Source: Chromera velia (taxonomy: Eukaryota; Sar; Chromeraceae). Taken from it: 32,276 nt of DNA. Below the pieces are notes generated by a model. The model saw only the letters and a program-made list of their open reading frames with translations, ran no database searches and was not told the DNA's origin. A program made the position numbers and the translations under genes. Position 1 is the first letter of the stretch; each line of letters starts with the position of its first letter. Positions 1-16,446 of the stretch are shown here, in pieces. Where the stretch lies: contig JAHBMJ010000918.1 of assembly GCA_018398765.1 (NCBI GenBank), positions 40,806 to 73,081 on the forward strand, written 5' to 3'.

Positions 1-790
1 TTATCTGTCGCCCCCCCCCCGTATGCCTCCTCCATGAGGCGTTGACCCTCCTCTGCCGTTATTTGTCTCCCCTCCCCCCCTACCCTTAGCCTCCCGTTGC
101 CCCTCCCCTCCCCTCCCCTCCTCCCCTGTCTTGTCTATCTTCCCTTTGCTGTGACTGTTCATGCCCCTCTGGTGTGTCTGCCCCCGCTCTTGCGGTACAG
201 CCTGGCTGGGTTGACCCTTCATCTCTTCAATTCCACCCCTTCCCTCCCCCCTGGTGACCCTGAGGTTTTCTCTTAGACTCTCGCCCTCGCCTGCAGCCCT
301 AGCTGTGTCCCGTTGACTTGTTTCCCCCCCTCCCGTCTGTAGCCCTGATCCCCTCCGTTTTCCTTCTCTTGAGGCCTCTCGGCTCCCTTGACCCCCTTCC
401 CTTTCCTTCCCCTGCCCTCTTTTTGAAAAGCCACCTTACTATTTTGAAAAAGTCTGAGTGGTGGATTTCAAGAAGTATAGAGACTACGAAGCTGGAAATT
501 TATGTACAAAGCAGGCTAGAAAGCGATCAAGCTTAAAGCGCCTCAAAACAAACACGAACCTTTAAAGGCCTTTAACATTTTTTTTTTTTATATATAACTA
601 GAAGAAATGTCCCGTTGTCAAAAATGGTAAGTCAAAAGAACCAATTTACATTGTCCAGTTTCATATCATTGACTTAAAGTTCTTTCCTAGCTTCTAGACT
701 GGAGAATCGCATTATTATGTTATTTATTTTTTTTTTAACCCGCTTCATTTGACTTACTGCGTGTTTGTACGGCTTTAGAATACGAGATAC
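1..790. other. C/T-rich low-complexity spacer, no gene seen
   Basis: The first 430 bases are strongly pyrimidine-biased on the + strand, with C runs of up to ten and repeated CCCCTCCCCT blocks. From about 540 to 760 the DNA turns AT-rich with T runs. Short open frames here are compositional and match nothing I recognise. The right part probably holds the 3' untranslated region of the minus-strand ankyrin gene that ends at 791. Confidence 0.6.
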
Positions 791-1513
791 TCATTTGCGA
801 CGACGGGTTGGACGGGATCGACCACTGCCAGTGCCAGTGCCTGAACTGCGGCCGCCTGAATTGATTGTGTGGACCAGATTCTCCAGACTTGGGAACAGAC
901 TTTGCGGGACTTTATCGAAAGTCCCTTTCACAGCAGTCTGCACATCGGCAGGAAAAGTTGCCAGTAGGTTCTCTCCCTCCACAGTGCGTCTTTCCTGCAC
1001 AGCCAGGCAGGCGCCTTTCTCAAGGAGACGCCTCGCGAGGTCCCACTGCTTCGTATTCAATGCAGCAGACAGAGGGCTCTGAACCCTGGCGCCTGCAAGC
1101 ATCCCAACTTTTCGTCGATTCACATCCACCCCCCTATCCAACAACGCCACCGCCCCCTCCTCCCACCCACTTCTGAGTGCATTCACAAGAGGGCAAAAGT
1201 CCCCCTGTCTCGCAACCCCCTCGCCCAGACACTGGAAGGGCTCCTCCAAGTCTATCTTAGGGAGCGATCGGATGATCCGAAGCAGAAGAGAACCGCGAGA
1301 ATCCTCGACATCGATCAAATTTGCAAGCCAAGACCCCGACCCGAATCGAGAAACAGTCCACACAGACTTCCTCCAGTCGAAGGGGAAAGAGAAACCGAGT
1401 CTTGAGTCAAGGTGTCCGCCCTCCTGCATTCATTCAAAGGAGAAGGGATTTTCTTGCTCTGCATGTAAAACTGAAAAGAAAAAAGTGGAATCGGACGCAA
1501 AGAAAGTGAAAGA

Positions 1514-1551
<38 letters not shown>

Positions 1552-4357
1552 AACCCATGCAGATGCTGATTGTTGCAGCATGGAAGGCCCGACAAACTGC
1601 ATGTATTGTCAATGAAAGGAACCATAGAGTTCTTCCAGAAGAAGCATGCACGCATTGCAACAAGAGGGCCTCAAAAAGTGGTTTTGCTATCCATGCAAAC
1701 AAAACAGATTGCTGTCCTTAAGGAACCTGACGCACGCAACCGACCCTCAGAAGGTTTTCAGCCGTTCGCCATTGCCTCAGTGCCCCCCCTTCCTCAATCT
1801 TCTTCTGGCTCATGTTCGCTCTGTCACACAAGAGAACTGCCAGGACGCTGGTCAGCTCTTTTTCTCCCTTTGGCGCCGCTCCCCCCTTCTCAAGGAGAAG
1901 CTGCAGAAGAGGCGCGTCCCCCATCTGACACACCTTTGACAGAAGCGACAGAGGAGGAACTATCCCACCCACCCCCTCCGAAGGAGACTGAGCGGCTGAC
2001 GAACATTTTCCCCCGTGAGAAACCAAAAGCTTCACCACTGAGAAGATGTGCTGAAGCAGTTCTGGGCCCTCCGGTTCGGTTCGTGGCACGCTCTCGCACA
2101 GTGCCGCTTCGAGGGGGGACATCAGAACCTCCTTCCCATACTCACCACTCGCCAGTCCACACTCATTTGCATCCACCCCTTTCTCCAAAAGCAGGCAGAC
2201 TCTTAACAGGCTTCTTAGGCTTCTTGACTGACAGCTTTTGCGGACAGCTTCAACTAGGGGCACTCGTCGCGGCTCCGGTTTGTCTCTTCTTCCTACCCCC
2301 ACCCCCACCCCCTTTTCAAGAAGAAACACCAAAGTGGGAGGAGAGCAATCACACTTGCACGCAAGAGAGAGTGCCGAGTGACCGTCCTCATTCACAGAAC
2401 TCAGATCTGCCCCCCGCTCCACGAGTGCCTCTAGAAGTTCGACTGCAACAGACGCGTCATTCTCGTTAGAGCCGACAGACTCCAACACAAACGCAACAGG
2501 GGAGATGGGATTCACCCCCCTCCGGTGTGTCTGAGCCTGCGTGGCTGGACCTGTTGGCGCCGCCGCATTAGCTGCGCCAAATAGGCCCTGGGCCGGTGGG
2601 TGGGGCATGGGAGCCGGAACAGGCGGGACCCCCATCGGAAAGGGGGAAGGGGCCAACGGAGGAGGAACCTGAGGAGGATGAGGAGGACCCGGTAGAACCC
2701 CTAAAGCTGCGAGTAGAGCGGCGTGAGCGGCGTTCATGTCCACCCCCCCCGGGGGCTGAGGCTGAAAGTCAGCGGGGCTGTCCACCAATTCCCCGGGAAG
2801 ATTCGGATCTGCCCCCCCTTTGCTGAGGAATAGACGCACGAGGTCTGGGTCTTTGGCCTCACAGGCGAGGAGCAGTGGGGAGATTTTGCTTGTAGACACG
2901 GACGGAGAAGCGGACTCCTGAGCCTCAGCTTCTGTGGCAAAGGAACACTGGGCACCATTTGAGACAAGGAGTCTTGCAAGGCGTGTTGCAGTGTTGCGGG
3001 ATTCTGCTGAAGAGATGTTTGGGCGGGGAGGACCGGAAACGATTCTCCGCATGACAAGCTGTAAGGGGGTGTAAGACTTTCCATTCATCATGACAGTTAC
3101 TTTCGTTTTCGCTTTCCATTTCAACAGAAGGGCGAGCACAGGCTCGGAGTCACACAGAAGTGCTTCGACGAGGGGTGAACGATTGGCGAAATCAAATCCC
3201 CTCTTCACTTTCTCTGGCAGTGCTCCGTTTTTCAGAAGAACTTCCGCGCTCTTCTCCATGCCCAACGCGCATGCCAAGGAGAGAGGGGAATGCCTGTCGA
3301 ATCCTTTCTGCACTCGGTTCAGATCAATGCCCTTCAGTGACATGAGTGCTTGGAGAGTATCTTCGCACTGGGTGTCGATCAGTACATTTGTAATACCTCG
3401 TGACCCTCTTTGGTCGCTGGCCACTTTCTCGAAGACTAGGTAAGGAACCTGCCCCCCCTCCCCTTCCGCTAGAACACCATTAGTTGCATCGATCAGCACC
3501 CTCACAGCCTCGGTGTCTCGGTACGTGCAGGCCAGGCCGAGAGCAGTGTACGACTCTCTCGGTGCCCCCGTGTCGAGGAGCGGCTGCTCTCGACGGGAAT
3601 TTCGGGCTTTCCAGTGCAGATACCCCGACGCCTTTGCCGCCTTTGCCATGCGGCCAAGCAGAGGGAGACCCTTCTCTCTGTCGTGCCCATTCTCAGAGGC
3701 CGACTTTCGGAGGCGGATGCCTAGAAGCCTGACTAAGGTGTGAAGAGGGGTATCCGGCTGCATCCGAATCTCTCCTTCAGAGGACGCGCCCCAGTAGAAT
3801 GTGTCTACACGTGCCCCGGCCTGCAGAATTCGCTCTGCCGCCTCTATATTGCGCACACCAATCGACAGCTGCAGAATTTGGAGACAGCATAGATTACTGT
3901 CCCAAACCCATGAGTCTGGACTCACAATGCCGTGCTCAATTAGGTGAGACACCCGCTCTGCCGACAGGTTAGACACTTCTCTTTCCGAAAAATCGGCGCT
4001 GAGGGAAGTGGGACCCCTCTGCGTCAGGAACTCGACACACTTCGCCGAGTTGGGGCTTTTCTTGAGACATCTTTTCAGAAGAAACGGGTAGCGCCCCGAC
4101 ACTCCATTGAGTGCAAGTACCTGTTGCAGCGCCTTGACGTCATCCTTTTCGAAGCAGGCGTCCATAAGGACGGAAACCTCTTCCCTCTCAGAGGCCGAGG
4201 AGAACCCAAGACACACACTGCCCAACCCGAGAGTTGTCGTGTTGTCTCTTAGAGACAGCAGCTTCTTCGAAACAGCAGAGACCTTCCAGAACGTCCGAAG
4301 GCCCAAAAGCCCGCTTGCTATCAACACATTTAATACCTCACCGTCCTTCGCAACCAT
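791..4357 (-). CDS. Ankyrin-repeat protein with F-box-like N-terminus, two exons
   Basis: The large exon runs from an ATG at 4357 to about 1730, and a second exon runs from about 1423 to a stop at 791. Acceptor AATGCAG|GAG at 1423 is phase 0. Several phase-0 donors are possible near the end of exon 1 (for example AGG|GTCGGT), so the exact junction is open. The protein is roughly 1,080 aa. Residues 7-35 (LIASGLLGLRTFWKVSAVSK) resemble an F-box. Then come many degenerate ankyrin units such as SPLSLACALGMEKSAEVLLK and TALGLACTYRDTEAVRVLID, ending in short forms like ALLDRGVDVN in exon 2. A Pro/Ala-rich spacer of about 80 residues (near 530-610) splits the repeat array. Ankyrin arrays bind protein partners. 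If the F-box is real, a role as an SCF ubiquitin-ligase substrate receptor would follow, but that is inference. Two-exon continuity rests on ankyrin sequence on both sides of the intron. Confidence 0.83.
1517..1547. repeat. (CA)n microsatellite in the ankyrin gene intron
   Basis: About 15 uninterrupted CA units lie between the two ankyrin exons. Read on the gene strand it is a (TG)n tract about 100 bases upstream of the proposed 3' splice site. Confidence 0.95.
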
Positions 4358-4691
4358 CTTTTTTCTCCCGTGTGATTCCGGGGAAGAGGTGTTCGCAGAG
4401 CAGCCAACGATCGAGACTAAATATGAGGAGCGCCGGCTCGTGTGGGAGCTGTCGGGAAAAACGGTTCACAAGAATGACAGGCAACCAAAATCAAGGTCAG
4501 TCTGTTGAGCCAGTGGACAACATTGGTTGTGCATACAAACGTGCTTACTTTGACGCCAGAAACTGTCCGGCCAGCTCAATGGAGTAGAAGTGCATCACAC
4601 GTTTAGAGGGAATATAGAACTTCCTCTGGCGAAACGGGACTTGGGCACGATGCACAGTTCTGTCCGATCGATTAATTGTTACCGTTGCAGG
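4358..4691. other. Upstream region of the ankyrin gene
   Basis: No coding sequence is recognised. The stretch precedes the ATG of the minus-strand ankyrin gene and probably holds its promoter and 5' untranslated region. No TATA box or other defined element could be supported. Confidence 0.4.
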
Positions 4692-4718
4692 ACCGGATAC
4701 CCTGGACATTAATTTGTG
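4692..4718 (+). repeat. Left arm of 27-bp inverted repeat
   Basis: Exact reverse complement of 7642-7668. Followed at 4717-4735 by a GGCCC/GGGCC hairpin with a T-rich loop. Confidence 0.9.
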
Positions 4719-4735
4719 GGCCCTTTTTTGGGCCA

Positions 4736-6661
4736 CGCCGCCGGAGCGCCGCGCATTGATGCCCGTCTACCGATACAGATGCAACACGCATGCGGTGAAG
4801 ATTGCATGCATACATTATAATGTCCCTACGGGACATGCCGTGGCCCCCAGGGGTGAGATAGGGTGAGAGCATGGTGAGAGCACTGAGAGGTGCGTCCATG
4901 ATCGTGGTACATGCATGCAACAGGTTCCCCTTCCCATATTAATATATTAGATGGGAAATCTGACGCCATTCAGATTTTTGAAATCTGACGCGCCCATAGG
5001 GACGCGCGAAAGTCCCTTAATATATGGTGCATGACAAAACCCTCAATCACGGTTGTTAGCTACACAAAAGCGTAGCCGCGATATCTATAAATGCCATAGA
5101 GGGTCGGAGACGGCTGGACGGGCTTCAAGACGGTTGAGAAGAAGAAATAAGAAGAGCTTTGCTATTAGATACGTTTGCTAATAAAAAAATTAATGACGTA
5201 CAAGGACTTCGCTAACATATGGTGTTAACGTGAATAAACATGAAAGAGAAAATGAAATTGTAACCGCAGCAATACATTACTAATAAATCTTTAACAACTT
5301 ATTTTTGCTTTAAAAAAAAAAAAATCAGAGTGCTCCCCGCTTAAATCTACTTATATTTTTATTTTCTACTTATGGAGTCAATATATAAGTCTTTTACATA
5401 CAGACACACATGTTGTAATGTTTCTTTCATTTACTTTCATTTATATTTTGGCCATTCTAGTAGTAGCATAGTAGTATATGTAGTAGCCAAACATTATATA
5501 CGCTTTCTATTATCTCTCACCCGCACGTCCAAACAGCTTCTGTTCACAAACTCATACATACTCATAAACACGCTCGCTCTCTCTGTCTCTCTTCATTTAT
5601 CCACCTGCAGGCCTAAGCGGATTCTGTTACTGCACATACTTCCTTTTCATACCCCTCTTTCTCCATGCACCCGCACGCCCAAACATTTACCTACACGCCC
5701 AAACGGCTTTTGAGAGTGTTCACACACTTGCTTACATAGCTTTATTCACAGGCCCAAACGGCTTCTGTTTATATCTTTCCCTCTTGAACTCACCAAGCGC
5801 TGGACCCATACGCGGTAAGCCTCTCCACAACATTTCAAAGCGAATACTACAGCATCCACAGTGACACACACTATATATAGACAGTATTTTGTATCCTAAA
5901 TCCTTAAGTGGAGGTAGAAGGAAGTTAAGAAACCAGGTGTTGAAGAATAACAAGAGGGGCCAAGCAGAGAGAAAGAAGACGGGTAAAAAGAGGTTCCTGC
6001 AGATCACATTAACCGTTTTTCCTCTTTGTCAAGCGTACTCAGTCGTGGTGCGGCCCACTCCTGACTCTGTAAGGTGGCATGTCTTAACTTACCACTGAGC
6101 TTGGTAGCATAGTCAAACAACGGAGCAATTTAGAACAGCTTCACTTAGACGGTGTGTTTTATCGCCTTCCTTGAAAACTACATAGATGATCAAATCTACA
6201 TACAATTCCCCTCCATGTGTGTTTTTGCATATGTACTGATACATTAAGGTTAGGCGCATGTTTGCCATGTACGCGCTGTACAATTGCCGGAAAGTGCAGG
6301 TCCCGAAAGGCAAATGTAACCCGATTTATTGGTAATTCGACTTTTTTTTTTCCATAGGTGCGGCTAAGGGTTTTAACAGATACTATGGCCGGGGGCCATG
6401 GCATCTGATCATTGCATACCGTCTCCACTGAGGTCTTTTTTTCACGCTCCTGTTGTGATCTCTACTGTCAGTGAGAGAGGTCAAGAAGAAAAATAAAAGT
6501 CCAAACCCCCATCTGGAAGACTTATCCGGCAGATCCCGAGCTTTAGAGCCCTAAAGGAGCTAATTTTTTTCTTTTGCGGCCGCCTTGAAGCTGGGCAGGG
6601 GGGATTACGGCTTTGCCGCCTGTAAGCAACAATGTGCACACTTCCTCCTTTGTTAATTATT
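4736..6661. other. Non-coding AT-rich interior
   Basis: No gene is recognised. About 4920-5370 has many short A and T runs. From 5400 to 5760 the + strand carries repeated 'cgcccaaac' type phrases (near 5527, 5678, 5696 and 5753), a weak degenerate tandem pattern. The small open frames across this stretch match no family I know. Confidence 0.5.
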
Positions 6662-7552
6662 GAGATCTGGAGGTCGATTCAAAAGGAAGCAGAGGCTGTG
6701 TGAATAGACAGAGCACTTCTTGTGCAAGTGTTAGAAGAGAGAAATGAGAAGTTTGCTTGTAAGAAAGTGAAAGCGGGAGACTTTGTGCCGTATGTCATTA
6801 CAGGCACCACTGACAAGGGGACTTTCAGAGTCACTGTGTGGGCAGGGTTGCAGAAAGCGGGCCCCCAAGATGGGGAGAAGAGGGCTTATACGATTGCTGA
6901 GCATCGCGTGTTGGAGATTCCCGGCCGACACAATTTTAAATTTCATTTCTCTGCAGAATGGGGGACAGATTGGGTAAAATGCATGAAGAGAGAGACAGTC
7001 CGTCTCTATGTGGTGGATGTTGTTAAGACAGAGGAAGCAGGGTTGAAGGCAGAAACGGATTGAGCACTTGGATTGACAGCTGCTTTCTGGGGTGAGGGAA
7101 TAGTGACCAAGGCACAGCCTCAGTTAAAGCACACGCCAGTGAAAGGATCTTTTTTCAGCAAGTTTCACAGCAAGGAGACAGAACTACACACAGTGGAAAC
7201 CCTTCTTCGAGTCTGGGGTCCTGAATGGAGGGATCTCTTGATAGATGAGCAAGGTGTGTGGATGAAAGAGCTGAAACTCTTATGGTTGCACATAAAAGCC
7301 TTGTGTTTTAAATGCGAAGGCCCCCTTAGAGTCTGCGGGGGAGTCCGGAGATGCAATAGAATGCTTCCTTCCGCTGAGACTGAGCCTTCCAGGCCGGCTC
7401 ATCGCCCTGTCACGCAGTGTGAAATCTGTTGTGCAAACCCCACATACCCCCCTTGCTTTGGAGATGAGCGGTGCACCCAGGGAGAGAACAGAGAAATTAG
7501 ACTTTGTATCGCAAATTGCAAGGAAAGAAAAGTTTCATGTCAATGTTAAATG
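6662..7552 (+). pseudogene. Broken Cys-rich coding fragment, possible family-B DNA polymerase C-terminus
   Basis: One reading frame (2) carries protein-like sequence across three open pieces: a short piece from 6662 ending in TGA at 6701, a 113-codon piece ending in TGA at 7061, and a piece of about 158 codons ending in TAA at 7547-7549. The middle piece has KAGDFVPYVITG, which resembles the GDxVPYVI motif in the thumb of family-B DNA polymerases (established for pol alpha and delta), followed by RAY as in RAYHPDE of pol alpha. The last piece is Cys-rich with CxxC-like pairs (CFKC, CEICC), as expected for the polymerase C-terminal zinc modules. No palm motifs are present, so at best this is a decayed 3' fragment. 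The family assignment is a guess from short motifs. The shared frame and the lack of an intact start are directly visible. Confidence 0.3.
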
Positions 7553-7641
7553 ACAGTAAATAATTTAAAAAGCAAATTTTCTCCAGGACCAGATTTCTTT
7601 AAAGTTGAATGCATCTATAACTTAGTTTTTATAAAAATGCA

Positions 7642-7668
7642 CACAAATTAATGTCCAGGGTATCCGGT
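7642..7668 (-). repeat. Right arm of 27-bp inverted repeat
   Basis: Exact reverse complement of 4692-4718. It lies about 90 bp after the stop of the Cys-rich fragment. Confidence 0.9.
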
Positions 7669-7773
7669 TTTGCAGCTCGCCCGCAGTGCATGCCTCTGCA
7701 AACCCGAACCCATGCATGCATGCAGCTTTGACTGACGCACGCGCAAAAAGCAACATGGCCCCCGCGAGTCCTC

Positions 7774-7806
7774 CGGACAAGCCGTGGCCCCCGGTAATAC
7801 CACGGC
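7774..7806. repeat. GCCGTGG...CCACGGC hairpin
   Basis: The sequence gccgtggcccccggtaatac continues to ccacggc, giving paired arms. The same core appears at about 4829 (gccgtggccccc) and reversed at about 6386, so it looks like a dispersed short repeat rather than a terminator. Confidence 0.5.
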
Positions 7807-9937
7807 ATCTGTATTAGACCCATTTATGGCTATTCTATTTTCAGACCTGTCTGGTGTGAGAAGGTATATGTCAGACTTGATGCTTGCTGTCTTGTTTTGA
7901 CGTGGCTTTGACTCTCTCTCTCAAATAACTGAGTTACAGCTCCTGATAGTCAGTTAAACAAATGTAAATAAATTATATAAGATTAAAAAAAAATAAAATT
8001 TCTTCTAAACTGTTCCACTATGTTCCACTACATAAAAATCTACAATGCTCAGAATAAACACAATATTTGAACCTGAATTTGAATTTACTCTTTTAGAAAA
8101 AATAAATAAGCAGACATGTATCATGATCATCAAATAATTAACCTAGACAATCACTGTCGGCTTTTAGGGTTACGCGGTAACCGCTAGAGATCGCTAGAGT
8201 AACCGGCACACAAGTTAGTTAGGTTTTTAATAACCTTTAATTCAGTTGATTAATTTCAGTAGTTAAATTACTTTAGATAGTTTTTTTCAAACTTAGCTAC
8301 CAGAGGTCCAGTGAGCTTTTGAATTATTGTATAAGATGATATACAACTTATATATGATCTAAGTTTACACTTATTTGCTCCAACTTATACTCACTTTAAA
8401 TACATGTCGTTTAAGACAATGTGTCAAATTAACACTGTCAGTGTGTTTTTGAAAAAACCTTTTTAGAACATACACGGCGGGCTTTCAACTTTTACAAAGA
8501 ATGCAAACAGATCGACCGTTACAGATCTTTGCCAATGAAAGACAGGTCTAGGGCCAGCCAGCCACCAAGATTGGTCCTCACAGGTTAACGACTTCAAGTG
8601 AGCAGGGCAACACCCGAGCGTGCATATGGAACCGGGAGGAGAAGGAAGAAGCGAAGGAAGAATTTTGAAATCAGCCTTCGATTCTTCCACTTGCCGCCCC
8701 AATCCCACCAGCCATGCAGCAGTGCATGACCTCGAGATGCACTCCTTTTGCAACGATTCTCTTCGTCGAACAACCGAAGAACTGTCTGGCGTACTGAATG
8801 CCAAAAGCAAATCCTGGAAGGAAACCCTTCCGTACACTTTCGCTTACATGCAGTTACCTTCTCTGACAAATCTAGTCCAGCAGATCGATCTCCGGAATTC
8901 ATGCACATAGAAGCAGAAAGCCAGACTGCAATATTGAGCTTTGTGACATAAAAGGTCCAAGGACAGATCTTTAATTGACGCGTTTATTCTTCATGCAACT
9001 TTGCAGAAAACAACTAAAAACAACAGGCGAGAGACAAAAAAACGGGCACAGATTCTCATGCATCGCCTCGCAGCCCTATCCGCGCCTCCTGTCTCTCTCG
9101 ATTGAGAAATGGAAGGGAGTGGAAAACTGTGAGACGAACTAAGCAGCAAAGTGCTGTCTTTTCTTTCAGCGTCTCTTCGTCATTAATTTTGCAACTGTCT
9201 TTGTTCTCTTCGTGAACACAGGGGTCCCATGCCCATGCGATGCTTTTTTTTTTGTTTTTGTAGAAGAAAAAAAAACAACACAGTTTCTGCCGAATGTTCC
9301 TATCATTGTTTTGCACCATTTTTCATTTGAGGATCTTTCTGCCTCTCTTTTCTTTGTTTCTGCTTGGCTCTTGTGCGAAAGGAATGAAGAGAACTCTTTG
9401 GCCTCCAGAGGGGGGCTCCCTTCTTTCCTTTTTGAGTTTCTTGTTTGCTTGTCGTTTTGCAAACACACAAGCTGCTCTTGAATTTCGATTTTCTTCCCCT
9501 GGAAAAGGCTGAAAAGACGACAAAACAGGAGGAAAAGGAGTGAGGGACGAAGGGAGGGGGAAAGAGGAAAGGAAGAGGGAGACGGGGAGAAGTAAGAGCT
9601 ATGGACTGAAATTCCAAAAGAGAAAGAGAGAAAAAGCTAAAGATAGAGTGTCGCACGGAATGAGAAGGCCGAACATTCGCTAGATTTAATCTTTTTGGAT
9701 TCCCTTCTTTCCTTGTTTTCCTGCCCTTTCGGGATCATGGCGTGCTTCCTTTGCATCCTTTCCATTATTCGATATGTGGAGTGAGGGGTATCTTTTTTGG
9801 CCGTTTCTTCCTTTTTCTTTTTCATCATGCCCCGCCCTCGCACCACAGGAGAACCAGCATTCCCTCCAAGCTTCCATCCCACAGCTTAATTTCCTTCAGG
9901 TCCCGTGCAGAAAAGCCTAAACGTTCGTTCCTCCTCT
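7807..9937. other. AT-rich then purine/pyrimidine-rich spacer downstream of the kinase gene
   Basis: From 7900 to 8460 the DNA is AT-rich without coding signal. Around 8463-8910 overlapping open frames exist on both strands (a 124-codon frame on minus, a 96-codon frame on plus), but neither resembles a known family and I cannot choose between them. From 9000 to 9700 there are long purine or pyrimidine stretches. The part next to 9938 should contain the kinase 3' untranslated region. Confidence 0.5.
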
Positions 9938-15989
<6,052 letters not shown>

Positions 15990-16138
15990 GCTGCAGATTT
16001 CCTCCGGAGACAGGAATGCAATTGTTGTTCGTGTGACCTTAATTGTTGAATACAGTCAGACAGACCACGGGAAGTCACTTTTCCCTCTACCGTCGTGGCC
16101 TTGACCTTGTTTGACGGATCCGAATTTTCTGCGTGAGG
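15990..16138. promoter_or_regulatory. Short head-to-head intergenic region, probable bidirectional promoter
   Basis: The proposed ATG of the kinase (15989, minus) and that of the PDE (16139, plus) are 149 bp apart, so both promoters and 5' leaders must lie here or inside the other gene. No TATA box stands out. If the kinase instead starts at 15416 the gap is 722 bp. Confidence 0.5.
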
Positions 16139-16379
16139 ATGGGGGAAGGCAGTCTGCCATGGCCTGACACCATGGGAGGACTTGCTGGGGGATTTTGGGC
16201 TCCGAAGAAGAGGAAAGACAACGGGAAGGACAAGGAGAAAGAGGCAGCCGGCACTGAAGTGCTCACCGACCGGATCGCAACTGAAAAGTACTCAGGGTAA
16301 GTCGAAAGGCGTGCACATACTGAGTCCAAACACGAAGCTTTCAAACTCTGGTATATGAATCGATTTTACATATATACAT

Positions 16380-16446
<67 letters not shown>

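Larger units (their letters stand above)
4692..7668. mobile_element. Candidate element bounded by 27-bp inverted repeats
   Basis: Bases 4692-4718 and 7642-7668 are exact reverse complements over 27 bp (accggataccctggacatta on the left arm), and the match extends imperfectly outside them (ttgcag versus RC ctgcaa). The block between is 2.9 kb, mostly AT-rich and non-coding, with a broken Cys-rich coding fragment at 6662-7552. The short motif CCRTGGCCCCC recurs in and near the block at about 4830, 6386 (reverse) and 7776. A hairpin GGGCCC-T-rich-GGGCC lies just inside the left arm. This fits a non-autonomous DNA transposon, but no transposase and no clear target-site duplication were seen. Two independent insertions of a smaller repeat in opposite orientation would look the same. 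Confidence 0.4.
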
